Assembly: GCA_002197995.1 (NCBI GenBank)
Contig: NGZR01000003.1
Span: 6,944,001 to 7,008,000, forward strand
From: Gaeumannomyces sp. JS-464
Lineage: Eukaryota; Ascomycota; Sordariomycetes; Magnaporthales; Magnaporthaceae
Reading direction: 5' to 3'
Length of the DNA: 64,000 nt
The translations under genes were made by a program, and so were the position numbers. The notes beneath the pieces are model-generated. The model was given only the letters and a program-made list of their open reading frames with translations, was not told where the DNA came from and did no database searches. Position 1 is the first letter of the stretch. Every line of letters starts with the position of its first letter. Shown in pieces: positions 12,391 through 24,472 of this stretch.

Positions 12391-14436
12391 CAGCAGGAGA
12401 GAGAAAGAAAGTATATTTAACGTTAGTAAGTCGGGATTTACCAGTCCCTGCCTCCCAAGGGGCATATAACGTGCTAGCGCTACCTAAGCTTAACACTAGG
12501 CTATATGCTGCTATTAAAGCGGCTAACAAATTAAACCCGAAAGCACACGGGGGTCGGGCCGCATTCCGGCGCTCCTTGTTAGCGGGCGGGCAATCGGCAG
12601 TAGGGCGTAAAAATACGCCGGGGCGTTGTAAAGCGCTGCGGGTGGTAGTAATGCTGTTAGCCGGCGGGTATGCCGGAAAAAGGGTAAGGCCGGGTTTAGG
12701 CGGGGAGGGGGTTTTCGGAACCTCCCTTGGGCCCGGCCTAAAGTGCGGGGGATTAACGAGCCTACTGTTAATCCTAATAGTACAAAGGAAAAGGTTAAGT
12801 ATAGGCTTTTTTGGGCCTGTTGTTATCGTCCGGCGATAGTGTAATAGTTGGTGGCTTTAACGAACGAAGCGAAAAGGGAGGGCTTTTGGAAAAGCCGTTT
12901 CCAATATCCGGGCCTATCGAAAGCCGGGAAGGGTTCGCTATAGCCATTTTTTTCTGCCGCCCTCGCCAGCTTGCAAAATACAAAGTGGGAAGGGGATTAT
13001 TTCGCCCGCAACGGCACGGGTTGTCGTCTTCCGTGTTAGAACCTTCGGTGGTACCAGTCGAAATCCCGTGGCCGGTGCGTGCGGCTATTAGCCGTTGCAA
13101 GTACCTTCCGGTGCAGTTGCAACGCTTCGGGCGTGTGTTGTGTACCGGCGGGAGCCTATAGCCTTTACCGATCCGGAAAGTTGTTTTTAAACACATGCGT
13201 TCCGGGCGTCCCGGGCTGTTTCCGGGCTAAAGCTTTTACTCCGGCCACCGTTGGTTTAAAATGTTAGGTATTGGCAAGGCCGATCCCAACTTTGCTTCGG
13301 CGTTTGCCTTTTCGTTTCCGGGGATTCCCATATAGCCCGGGGACCAGCGTACGCATACCTAGTGTTTATTCATAAAGCAATGGATTTTTTTAAAAGCCCT
13401 TTGTAAACTATTAAGGGCCGTGCTTAAACAGCCGTTGGCCGCCGAGGTGTTATCGAGGCACAAGTGGAAAGTGCAATTGCGGAAGCTCCAAACGGCTTTA
13501 CGGAGGCCCATTCGGGCCCTTCCGCTTCGCCGTCGAACACTTCCGCCGGATGCGCTAACCGGCCGTGCCCGGAAAGTTTGCGTTGGCCGGCTTAATGTAT
13601 TACCTAGCCGTATCCAACTGCCCCGTCCTTTGCTTTGGACCCGTCGCTATATATTATAACGTCGGTAAGTGGAAGGGTGCGAAGCCACGCATAAAAGCTT
13701 TTGCGGCTGCGGGCTTTTCTTGTGTGGCTACCGTAAGCCCCGTATATTTATAAGGGATGTAAGCCGGGCGAGTGCAAGCCGGAAGGAGTCCGGCCGTCCT
13801 TTGCAAAAAGGTCGTAAGCTTGCCGGGTAAGCCTGCCTTAAGCCCTCGGGCGTTAAAAGCCGGCTTAGCCGCTGCGGCTAAGGGGTGCTTTTCCGGAACC
13901 GTATTTATGCGGGCCGCGAAACGAAGGCGGGCTTGTTCCAAAAGCGCTTGGGCGCTTGGGATGCCGGATTCGTAATGCAAGGCGTTTATCGGTGCGGTTT
14001 TCCAAGCCGGAACCACTGCCCGGAGGGACGCGGTTAAGGCTTTATCCACCCGTTCGATTAAATAACCTTGGCGGATATATTGCTATTGTGCTGGTTTATA
14101 TGGGTGTGGTTTGGTTTTGCCCTTATACCACACCTTAGCCCCGTATAAAGCCGTGGGGATTATAACCGTCGTAACGGCTTTGTGGACCGAGTGTGCCGGT
14201 ATCCCCCTATCGAGTTCGTAAGCCTCCGGAGGTGGTTGGCAACGCTTTGGGCTTTTGCAGCCCTGTTGTCGACGTGGGCTTTAAAGTTAAGCCTTTGGTC
14301 GAAAAAAACCCTTAACCACCGTAAAGCTCCTGTAGCTTGTTGGATGGTAAAGCTTTCCGCTATAACCGCTGGGGTTGTAGGGTTTTTCCGCCTGGAAAAA
14401 TGCATAAGTTCGCACTTTCCCGGGTCGAAAGCCTCT
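12391..14436 (-). mobile_element. Tad1-like LINE, 5'-truncated (copy B)
   Basis: About 2.05 kb, collinear with 6175-8220 of copy A and closely similar. It begins inside the RT domain: the minus frame near 14,190-14,430 gives KCELMHFSRRKNPTTPAV and LRVFFDQRLNFKAHVDNRA, the RT segment after YADD. It runs through the RNase H region (about 13,260-13,700) to the same 3' end as copy A. The 5' truncation is the usual product of incomplete target-primed reverse transcription. The right flank (ggacagcaagacctaaat) is pogo sequence. Confidence 0.85.
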
Positions 14437-14600
14437 GGACAGCAAGACCTAAATGGGCAGCTACAGTAAAAATGCGCGACTATAGGGGTTAAAAAAGGAG
14501 GGCGACGACGACTCGTCGGCGATGTGGCACGTGCGGCAAGACCGGACACAATGCGCGCACCTGCCAGGAGGAAGTAAAAACGTCCGATGTATACAATTCC
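14437..14600 (+). pseudogene. pogo transposase C-terminal knuckle, separated from its N-terminus
   Basis: Codons 14523-14564 read CGTCGKTGHNARTC, the cysteine/histidine knuckle found at the C-terminus of many fungal Fot1/pogo transposases. The same block occurs in copy 1 on the minus strand near 740. This is the continuation of the transposase at 4755-6174, displaced by about 8.3 kb of LINE sequence. Confidence 0.8.
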
Positions 14601-14713
14601 GAGTAGTTTAAATGGATTCCTGGCGTTATTGGGTTGGCATGCGCGTCGATTAACTAAAGGTCGGGTGTGGGTGCGCCACTTACTTATGTGCGCCACTTAC
14701 TTGTGAACTACGT

Positions 14714-15222
14714 TAGCTAATCGGATTTTATTCGATATGCGTAAACGAAAGTAATTAATTTTAATTTCGTTCGTTTATGCAATACTTTTAACCGTTATTA
14801 GCAAAGTTTCGAATTTCGTAATAAAAATAGCGAACGTTTAGCCCGGTTTTATTTTAAATGTTTTTAATTTCGATAAAGCTTTAACTTATTTGTATAAATT
14901 GTTAAAAATAAAAGCAAGGTGGTTAAAAAATTGCAATGGGTTATGTTTGTTATAAAAGCCCCCGGTTTCGTAATACGAGCGTATTACTTTTTAGTTAATT
15001 TAAGTTAAAAAAACCTAAATATATTCGTAATAATTGCGTAAATTTCCGATAAATTCCGCGTTTTAAATTATTTTATATTTAATCGCGTTTCGCTATACGT
15101 TAAAACTTTACCCGTCGCCGTTATAAAATAAAAGGTTTTAAGTATTTCCGCTTAAAAAACGAAAGCAAAGCGTTTATAAGCTTAAATTAAGCGTTTTATG
15201 CTTTAATAATGCGGTTTTATTC
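14714..15222. other. AT-rich sequence between transposons
   Basis: About 500 bp with no open frame, motif or repeat that I recognise; composition as in the flanking RIP-damaged elements. Confidence 0.4.
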
Positions 15223-15227
15223 GTTGC

Positions 15228-15443
15228 TATAACGGCTTAAAGCAGTTTACCGCACGCCGCAGGCATTTACGTAAACACGCGCCGCGGAATAGCCCGTGCG
15301 ATAAAACGCCGCACCGCTTTTTCTACCGCATCGCGCTTTTAGCGCGCCGCGCCTTTTTTCCCTTTTCCTTTCCTATAAAAGAGTTTTTCGTTTATAGCAT
15401 TAATTAAACCTGGCTGCGAAACCTACTCGCCTTAATCGTAACA
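15228..15443 (+). repeat. Left LTR of the Gypsy element
   Basis: 216 bp, aligned without gaps to 20926-21141. Its first bases read tataacgg where the right LTR has tgtaacgg, and its last read gtaaca against gtgaca, so the canonical TG...CA ends were lost in this copy by transition. Confidence 0.93.
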
Positions 15444-18396
15444 CTACTTTTTTATCGCCGTTTTTCGCTGGCTAAGCGATTTATTAAATACAGCACTATT
15501 AACTTTATTCCCTAGCTCCGTCGAACGTGAACGACGTAAAACCTTACGCGACCCGCGACCCTATGCTTAAAAAGAAGGACTGGGATCGTTTACGAAAAAG
15601 TCATTTCGCTTAACAGGAAACGTGTTAAAAAAGCCTACCAAAGCTAGCCCCGTGGCAAAAATACGCCATTTTAACCCAGCGATTTAAAAAACGACATCGA
15701 GTTCGAAATCGAAGTTTTTTATAAGGCTAACGACGTGCTTGCGAAGTAAAAAACCAACCCCGATTACCCGTTTTAAAGCGCAAAAAAGCAATAATAACAA
15801 AAAGAAAATTAAACGTCCAAACTAGCAAACGAAACCTGGTCGAAAATAATAACTTAAATATAACCATATTTAGTTAAACCTTTTCCCGTTTGCTTAACAG
15901 GTCGACGTAACGGCAATCGTCGCCGCCGTTATATCTTAACTTCGAACTTAAAACGTTTTCGTTTCCCGTTAATCCATTTTAACCGAAAGTGTTTTTGGTA
16001 GCACCGCGTTCGTACCATTAGCGTAGCCGCTTTTCACGTTTTTAAACCTTATAACGATAAGGGCGATATAATAAACTAAAACCCAAACTATAACTCGAAA
16101 AATAAACGCACCGAAATGGAGCTTAATGCTTTTAATAGCGAAAAAATAAATTTATTAGCTAAGGTAGTCCGTTTGGCCGATAATTTTATAAAAACGATAC
16201 CATTTTTAAAAACGAGCGCAATTATATGGCAGTAATTTATGCGAATATAACGGGAAATGCTAACTTTCTTTTTAAAGCCCGATATAACCTTTTTTTAAAA
16301 ACCCGTTCGTTAATACGGCAAAAATGGTAGCCACATTTGCCGTTATATATTACAACGCTTATTAACTTATTAAAACTTAAGCCGAATTTAGCAAAATAAT
16401 ATACGATTTAACCGATAAATTTATAAACATTTACCAATTTATCGCAAAAATTAACGTGCTAGCCGACCGCGCTATATTATTATAAAAAACGTAAAAGTTT
16501 TTTTAAAACATATTTTATTTAACTTTAACCCTCGCTTATTTAACGACGCCGAAAACCTTAACTTAGTTACGAAATGTTCGCCCGTAACGTAACCGGCGCC
16601 GTTTTAGCTTAACATCGTGCTTATTTAATTTAAAAGGAAAAATAAGCAAAAACCCTAAAAAAATAAACAAACGGTTACGAGCGCCGTAAACGTAAAATCC
16701 GCATTCCCGACGTGCTTAAAATAAAGCCCTTAAAAAAACGCCAATTTGGCCACGCTTAAAACGAACGGCGTTTATTACGCTTGCGGTGAATAAAACCATT
16801 TAGCACGAAACTGCTTGGAAAAGAAAAAAAACGCCCCATTTTCCGCCGTTTTAAAGCAAACGAAGCACTATTTAATAACGAAAATAGCGACTTAAGTATT
16901 AGCGAGTTTATTTCGTCGTGCTTGGCATATAAATCGAAAAACTAAATCGATCGCCGAAGTTTCCTCGGTGGTTTAAATGCCTAATATAGCTAAAATCGGT
17001 AATAAAGTTAACCTTTTTCCTTTTTAAAAACGCAGCTTTTAACGCAGCGGTTTTTAAAATCGATTTTAAAGCATTTTGTAACATTAAAGTTATAGCTTAT
17101 TTTTTTACTAGTTATAAAACAGCCGTTTTTGCTAAAAAGCATTTTAAAGCTAAAGTTAAACGGCTATTTCGGTTTATTCCCCTCGCTAATTTCCGTAATT
17201 TTCCAATAATAAAGGTTATTTACATCCTCGTCGCCATTTTCGAAATAAACGGCCGCCGTTTCGTCGATTAAAAGTTTTAAATTGCGGATATTAGTTACGA
17301 CATTTTCGTAAATTGCTTTAATTAACAAAAAAAAACCTTTTTTTTCCGCCCGTTAAAACGGGAAATTATTTAGCCTAATATTTTGCTTAATAACACCAAA
17401 TTTGCCCCGGTTATTATTATTTCCCCATTTAATAATCGCTTTAACGTCGTAATTTAACGTAATGCTTAATAACGAAATCGCTTAATGGATTAGCAAATTA
17501 AAAAAAAAACGTTAATCGCGTTAAATTTAAGCCATTCTTACTAACCCGGAACGGCAACCGCAATTTTAATCGCATTTTAAATCGGCGACCTTTTTTTTCC
17601 CCCGCCGACGGAAATCCAAACTTTTTAAGCCCAAATTAAAAACGACCCCCGCTAAAAAAAGTGGAAGTTTTTACCCTTTCCTAACGTTTTAATCCCTTTT
17701 AAAAACCCCGAATTTACCGCTAAAATTTAAGCAATTTCGGTTAAGCTTTAGCGGACTTTTTTGGCAAATCGATCTCCTTTTTTGCCGACGAGGACTTTAA
17801 GCATATTAAGCTCGTCCGAAGCCTAATTCCCCCGGAAATCGCTTATTTAAAAGGGTTTTTTTTAAAAAAAGCTTCCACTAAGCTTTTACCAAATCGACCT
17901 AAGCACGACGTGGTACTCAAGCTAAAAAGGCTTTTAAAAGGATCGCCGTTTGTTTACCGGACACCTTTTTCAATATTCCCATTCGAAAAACAAACTACCA
18001 ACGAACTTTTCGCTTTCGGTTTTATCGAGCTTTATATGGCCGATAAACCTGCTTTAAACCTTTTCGTCCCGAAATTACATTTAAACGAACGGCGTTTTTA
18101 TTAAAACTATCGCTAAATAAACAAATTTTTTAAATCCCGCCTCGTTTTAACGCCCGACGTTAACGGCACGATTATTAAATGTGGCAAAGCTAAAAAACTG
18201 TTTAAAATCGACATTATTCGCGCGTTTAACCGATTATTAATGTCGGTAAAATTACGGTATTTAACAGCTTTCCGAATACGTTAAAAAACATTTTAATAAA
18301 AAGTCCTCCTTTTTGGATTTAAAATCGGCCTAGTTTAATAGTAAGCGTTTATTAACGCCTAGCTAAACGAGCTTTTAAAACGTTTTCGCAAGCGCG

Positions 18397-20770
18397 TACG
18401 TTAATAACGTTTTAATTTATTCGAAAAAGTTTAACGAGGTTACGCATTAAGCTTAAATTAAAAAGGTTATTTATCGGTTAAACTAAGCCCATTTTTAAAA
18501 AGACATTAAAAAAAGCCGGTTTAACGCTATAACGTTAAAATACCTGGGTTTAGTTATCGAAATAAGCCAAAACATTCGAATAAACCTTGTTAAAATAACC
18601 GCTATTACCAACTGGAAATTTAAAAACCTTATTAATAAGTTTGCGATTAAATCGTTTACCGGATTGTGCAATTACGTGCGAGTATTTTATTATTACGCAA
18701 GCGATTTTGCCGAACCTTTAACACGTTTTTTTAAAAAAAACGCGATTTTTAAAATGGGACCGGAATAAAAAAACGCTTTTAAAAAAATGAAAAAGCTGGC
18801 TACCAAAGCCCCGGTTTTAACGTTTTTTACCCCGGGATTCCCGACTTAAATCGAGGTTAACGCGTTACGCAATGCTACGGGAAAAGTTATTTGGCAATAA
18901 CAAAAAAACGGGATTTAAAAGCTAATAAGCTATTTTAGCAAAACCATATCCCTAACTAAACGAGCGTACCCGATCCAAAATCGAAAACTTTTCGCCGTTA
19001 TTTAAACGCTCGAGCATTTTAAAGCCGAATTATAGGGATTAAAAATTACCATCGTTACGAACCATTAAGCCCTCGTTTATTTTATAACCAAATAAAAGCT
19101 TAGCGTTCGCCAAATAAAGTAAAACGCGTATTTCGCCGATTTTAACTACTAGTTTTAATACCGCCGAGGTTAGGAAAACGTCGTTACCGACGCATTATTT
19201 AGGAAAACGGTCGAATTACCCACGGTTAAAACTCGAAAGGCAAAAAAGCGTTTATTTACGCTTATCCCCTTAAGCGAGTTTTAAACCCAGCCTTAAAAAT
19301 GCCCAAAATTATTCCGGCTTATATCCAAACAATCATTTTAACAATTTAAAATACCCACGAAACCGATTTCGCTAAACTCGTACGGCTTGAAAACATTCGG
19401 CAAAATTTGGGTTATTAAAACGGCCGATTTGTAATACCGCTTTTAACGATAAACGGAAAAATTGCCCTTCGCACCGCGTTTATCCGCGAAACCCACGCGC
19501 CCCCGATTTTCGCCTACGGCGGTTAAAATAAAACTATCCGCTTTTTTAAAAGGGATTATTTTTAGGAAAGCATAAATAAAAATATCCGCTAATATGTTAA
19601 CAATTATTACAAATGCTACCGTAATAAGTCCAAGCATAATAAAACACTTAGCTTATTGCATTTATTGCCCGTTTTTAAAATCGTTTGGAAATAAATGGTT
19701 ATCGATAGCAAAAATATGCCGAAAAACGACCACAGTTATAATTATATTTAGGTTTTCGTTTGCAAATTTAACAGGATTAAATGCACGCTTTTAAATTATA
19801 AAACCGATACCGTTAAAATCCTCGCGATGCGGTACTACCGGCAATTATACCGTATTTTGGGTTACCCTTCCGTTTGGCTGTTAAATAACGCAAGCCTTTT
19901 TATTTTTAAATTCCTCGTTACGCTTAACGAACTTACGGGCATAAAACATCGTTACGGCAGCGCCTTTTATCCTTAAACCTAAAACGCAATTAAAATTACC
20001 AATACCGAATTGGATTAACAATTACGGTTTTATATGGATAAGTATTAAAAGCAGTGGAGCGTGCATTTTCCCGCTTTTAACTTTACTTATAACGCCGTAT
20101 GGCACTCGTCCTTAAATATGGCTTTTTTAAAAGTCCTGCTAAACTGCGAACCCCGGAATCCGCTATTTTAAAAACTGCTTTTAATTAACGTCGAAAACGA
20201 ACGATAGCAAAAAGTTTTAAAACTGGTAAATTAAACCAAAGCCGTGCAAATTTGGCGTATAATAACGCTTTAGCCGCGCAAAAAACCTAAAAAACCCAGG
20301 CTAATAAAAAGCGACGCCCGGTGGACTTTAAGGTCGGCGATTCGGTATTCGTTTAAAAAAAAGGTTTTACAATTGCAACGCTTATAACCCGTTTAAACTT
20401 TAGTACGCCGGCTTATAAAAGGTGTTAAAAAAATAAAGCTATAATTTCGTTTTCGAAATGCTACTAGGATATAAAAGCTCGAATTTTTTCCACGCAAATC
20501 GATTTTGCAAATTTCCGAACGATCCGCTACCGTAATAGCATTAAAAGCCGAAGCTTTTAAAAGATATTAACGGCGAGCTAAAATGGGAAATCGATAGGGT
20601 ATTAGCATCCCGGGTTACTAATAAAGCAAAAAAGCTGTAATACTAAGTTAATTAAAAAGGATGCGACCCTAACAACGAATAATATTTGGCAAAAAACTTT
20701 AAAAACGTTGCTACCGCGTTGGAAACATTCCATTTAAAATATCCAAAAGCCGTAAAACCGCCGGTTAACT
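18397..20770 (+). pseudogene. Gypsy pol remnant: RT, RNase H, integrase, chromodomain
   Basis: At 18397-18408 the RT catalytic box reads Y-V-N-N instead of the family's Y-V-D-D; two G-to-A changes explain it. From about 18,530: LKYLGLVIE, FAIKSFTGLCNYVRVFYYYASDF, APVLTFF and ISYFSKT, then the RNase H end NRKLFAVI...LEHFKAEL and ENVVTDAL. The integrase C-terminus (NFTYNAVWHSSLNMAF) lies near 20,090. A chromodomain-like block occupies about 20,571-20,765 (LKWEIDRVLASRV, then NVATALETFHLKYPKA), which marks a chromovirus. Dozens of stops, so no product. Confidence 0.9.
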
Positions 20771-20925
20771 TGCAAAACTGGATTAAAACGGCAGCAAAAA
20801 ACGTACACCCGGAGATCGGGATAATACAACGTGGCAAACATGCGGGAGTAATAAAAAAAAACTAATACGGCATAAATAAAGCTTTAAGCACCGCGTACGC
20901 GATACTCGGGCTTAAAAGGGGGTAG

Positions 20926-21141
20926 TGTAACGGCCCAAGGCAGTTCACCGCACGCCGCAGGCATTTACGTAAGCACGCGCCGCGGAATAGCCCGTGCGAC
21001 AAAACGCCGCACCGCTTTTTCTACCGCATCGCGCTTTCGGCGCGCCGCGCCTTTCTTCCCTTTTCCCTTCCCATAGAAGAGTTTTTCGTCCATAGCATCA
21101 ATTGAATTTGGCTGCGAAGCCTACTCGCTTTAATCGTGACA
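20926..21141 (+). repeat. Right LTR of the Gypsy element
   Basis: 216 bp starting tgtaacggcc and ending gtgaca; less mutated than the left copy and closer to the ancestral sequence. The target duplication gttgc follows at 21142-21146. Confidence 0.93.
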
Positions 21142-21146
21142 GTTGC

Positions 21147-22094
21147 GTTATTTAATAAATAGTTTGTTAATATCGTTTTAAAATTTAGCTAAAAAAATTT
21201 TAACCGCGGCAAAACGTTTTTATAATTCCGCGATAATAACTGCCAAATTTAAATGGTTATAAAAGGTTAAAATTGAAATTTTAACCTTTTTTAACGAAGG
21301 TAAAATTAGTGTTAACATAATTATAATCCCGCGTTTGGAAAAAGATTTTACAAAAATGTAATAAGCTAAGCTAATAGGTAATGGCTAATAAAAGCCTAAA
21401 TAATGTTATTTTGTAAAATGAAAAGGAATAGAAAGGAAAAAAGTTGGCTTAGTCCTGGAAGCTGTCCCTAGTTATATATGCACAAAGACGGCTTAAGGGT
21501 AACCTTTAAGCCTTTTACCCGTGCTACTAGCACGGAACCATAACACTAATAGCTAGCTACTTTAGTTATTTAAAAGTTGCTTTAATAGCCGGTTATTCCA
21601 GCTATTTAAAAGTCGTTTTAATAGCTGGCTACTTTAGCTACTGTTTATTTTATTTGCATGTAACCTTTTAGCAGTTTCTCCTTTTTCGTCCTAACGCTTA
21701 CTGGTTTTAACCGATCCCCCCCCCCCCCCCCCCCCCCCCCTTCCTGGCTGCCTCCGGTGGCCCGCATACTAGTCGTAATAGCAACGATATATCCTTAACG
21801 TTTTTTTTTTTTTTGCTTTAATATTGCTCGATTTACACAAATACACGAGGAAGGATCCCACGTCCTTTTATGTGAATTTTTAAGCTAATTTTGCCAATCC
21901 TTATGCAGATTTGTGGATTTGCAATAGCTTTATAATTGTTAGTTTAATAATTTTTAAATAGGGAGTAGCTTTCCTACAGCTAATGTTAAAAAGTCTCCGT
22001 CCACCCCTTTTAGCCATCCACCCTGATAACAACCACGCTACTTTAACCGCACAATTTACATACGAAAAGTAGTTAAATTTGCATTTAAATACAT
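21147..22094. other. AT-rich spacer with a 25-base C tract
   Basis: No gene. A run of 25 C occupies 21716-21740. Short gctatttaaaagtcg/ttaatagctgg-type repeats lie at about 21,550-21,645. Part of this may belong to the Tc1-like element that follows; I found no clear terminal inverted repeat. Confidence 0.4.
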
Positions 22095-23182
22095 TTATTG
22101 GAATGCTAAACTTCTAAAGTTCAATATTTGGTATACCAGCCCCGTGCAGCCCGCAACGCGGCCACCCTCCGTGGCATCCGTCGAAAAGCTTATTAATAAA
22201 CCCTTATAGGACTGCCTCCACGCCGCGACGATTGCAATATGAAATTTAGCTCGATCCGCGTCGTTGTCCTTAAGTAAATGCAATTCGGGGTTATCCCTAC
22301 GCAGGATTTGCTTAACAAGCTTTTAAACGTGCTTAATAGGGTTTTATCCGGGCTGTAAAACGGCCATTTAATCGGATTTATCCGTAAAGCCTAAACCACC
22401 TTTTAGCCGCTGCAAACGTATAAATACGTGCATTATTTTGCTGGAAAAAACGCGGGTTGCGCTTTCCTAAACCCGAAACCTTTAGGAAACGTGTATACGA
22501 CCACGTTATATAACCGCTTTTCTTGGAAGTAGGGTCCCTTGTTATAAGTACCAAAAAAGACCTTCCACCCTTTCAAATAAAGCTGTAATACATTTGGGAA
22601 AGCGTAAATTTAACGTGCGATTTCGGTTCGACAAAACGGCGTTCGTACTTTTGCCTAAGGAGTCGAAAAAACCATTCATTTGCACTTTTATTGGGGTTGT
22701 TCTTAAAGGTAACCTCGTTAAAAAATTCCCCTAATTTTCGTTAGTTAAGGGCTCCATAAATACACCAACTTTAAAGCCACGTACCTCACTTAATTCGTGC
22801 TTTTTTCCCTGCCAAGTAGATGCAAAAGTACGGCGGTGAGCTGCATTAACTAGGTTTAAAATAATCCGCTTAACAAGGCGCCATTTGCGCGAATACTCGC
22901 GGGGCAAACTTAACCGAAGGGTGTTGCGGCACACCGGAGTAGGGCACAGCCCTATAAGCTCGTGATACCGCATTCCGGGTTGGCGCTTGACCGTTGTTAA
23001 GATATATCGCTTTTGGGAGGGCGTAAGCTTTTTAAGGGTGCCAGAACGAGGTAAAGAATAAAAGGTTCCGTAGGTCTCGAAGCGATTAATGGTATCGCGA
23101 ATGGTGGCGCGTCGACAGCCAAACAGGCGGGCCAACTCGGACTTGGAAACGCCGATCGCAGCCTAACCATAAATGGTCGCAC
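22095..23182 (-). pseudogene. Tc1/mariner-type transposase, decayed
   Basis: The minus-strand frame 23135-22731 begins with a paired-like helix-turn-helix (LARLFGCRRATIRDTINRF, then SGTLKKLTPSQKRYIL and PGMRYHELIGL), typical of fungal Tc1-like transposases. Lower down in shifted frames come a DNARIYTSAA-type block with the catalytic Asp region damaged (about 22,430), INPIKWPFYSPD (about 22,360), which is the 'WP.-YSPDLNPIE' landmark before the last acidic residue, and a C-terminal segment (22283-22095) ending with the frame. Several frameshifts and stops; inactive. Outer boundaries of the element are unresolved. Confidence 0.8.
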
Positions 23183-23370
23183 GAGTTTCCGGAGTTAATT
23201 TTTGGCCTTTTTGACGGCCTGCCGTCAGATTAAGCCCAAAGCACGCACAGCGGCCGACATTTGGCGAAGTTGTGGAAGAAAAAAGAAAGGGGAGGGTTTG
23301 GATACGTGACGCGACGCGTTTTTATTAAGGTGGGGTGGACGGAGACTTTTTGACATTAGCTGTACCTGAT

Positions 23371-23577
23371 TTACCTGTTTTTGACAGCGGAAATGTTAAT
23401 TTTGGTATTATCGGCATATTCCGGGGCGATGAATTGGGCTTGCTGGAGCTGCTCGCGGAGATCCTGGTGCTGCGCCCCAGTTACAGGCTTTGGTCGGTTC
23501 TTTATCTGGCGTGCAATTTTTTGCCGAGTAAAGCGTGAAATGAAGTTAGTGTTGTAGTGCTTGGGGGGTTTTTGCAA
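23371..23577 (-). pseudogene. Fragment resembling the N-terminus of FluG-domain/Crypton-type proteins
   Basis: A 68-codon frame contains FISRFTRQKIARQIKNRP, LREQLQQAQF and IAPEYADNTKINISAVK. The 'PE-ADNT--NI--V' arrangement recalls the start of fungal FluG-domain proteins, many of which are tyrosine-recombinase (Crypton-like) mobile elements. The expected core domain does not follow; the sequence changes character at once. Identification is from memory of the motif only. Confidence 0.35.
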
Positions 23578-24472
23578 TCGGTTGAAGACGCCGGCGTGGT
23601 GCCATTTTAGTGGGAATGAGGCTGGCTACATGTCAAAAGCCTGCTATTCGAATATGTTTAACGAGCTCCGAAGGGCAAAAAAAGCGAGGATCGAAAAACC
23701 TATTTGTACAATTGACCAAAGAGTGTAAATGCAAGGGTGGGAGGGAGACCTTGCAAATGGAAGACGTTTTTTGTCGGCCAAACAGCTGCAGCCATAAGTC
23801 ATTTATTGACTGGCGGGATTTTGCACGGTTTCAAATGTACCTGGTACCTGATAGCGACTTTTTCCCTCACTATCAAGGCCGCTGAAAAGGGCGGCATTGC
23901 TCTGCCGAATCCGGCGGCCACAGCAGCACTTTTAAGACTTAATCTGTATTTCAGCCTTTGGTTTTTCTTTCCAGGTTTTGTAACGCCCCCTCGAGATTGT
24001 AAAGGGCCGTTGTGTTCATCTGCGCTATTAATGAGCACCACGGTAATCGCTTTCAAATCACACGCTAGCACTGGGCTCTTGGAACACAGAGGATTTGATT
24101 CTGTGTGTGAATAAATGGTCTTACAACACGTCTCCTGTTCCACACCATGACGCACAGTGCCCCAAGATGGCTCACCTCACTCACACACGGAATCACTTGA
24201 GTCCCGATCTTTCAAGGAAATGATTTCAGTTTAACTGCCTAACTAAGTAGAAGTTTTTAGACAATATTGCTCAACGCCAGCCTCAGCGGCTGGGAGCCAC
24301 AAAGGAGTGTACGTCAGACTACCAGGCACCAAGAAGAAGAAATTGATCGAGCAGTCGTCAAGCCTGACTTCATGCTCATGGGGAACTCGTGAAGCCCCCT
24401 GAGGACGGGAGAGGACTTTTCACCAAAATCTCGTCGCCCAATCCGCCAGACAGAGTTTTGGTGAGCCATCCC
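23578..24472. other. Transition from repeat block to gene compartment; no gene seen
   Basis: Base composition rises from AT-rich to about 50% GC. Short open frames exist on both strands but overlap one another and show no motif, so I do not call any of them. The last part is the 3' flank of the minus-strand gene ending at 24473. Confidence 0.5.

Larger units (their letters stand above)
4585..14713 (+). mobile_element. pogo/Fot1-like transposon copy 2, split by two LINE insertions
   Basis: The left end (acgtagtttacaa) and right end (ttgtgaactacgt) are inverted repeats followed by a tandemly repeated gtggcgcac-type subterminal motif, and TA flanks both sides (4583-4584 and 14714-14715). Removing 6175-14436 leaves about 1.87 kb, matching copy 1. 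Copy 1 runs uninterrupted through the break point, which places the insertion just after a gaccagca sequence. Confidence 0.9.
15228..21141 (+). mobile_element. Ty3/Gypsy LTR retrotransposon, chromovirus type, complete but RIP-inactivated
   Basis: A 5914-bp element bounded by two 216-bp direct repeats and flanked by the identical 5-bp target duplication gttgc (15223-15227 and 21142-21146). The internal order on the plus strand is a gag region without clear motifs, reverse transcriptase, RNase H, integrase and a C-terminal chromodomain. A purine-rich tract (aaaagggggtag, 20,914-20,925) directly precedes the right LTR and fits the polypurine tract. Stops are everywhere and mutations are overwhelmingly transitions. 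Confidence 0.93.

Noticed and set aside
23290..23330. Right terminal inverted repeat for the Tc1-like element
   Set aside because: I could not match it to any sequence on the left side (21,840-22,095), so the element's ends are left open.
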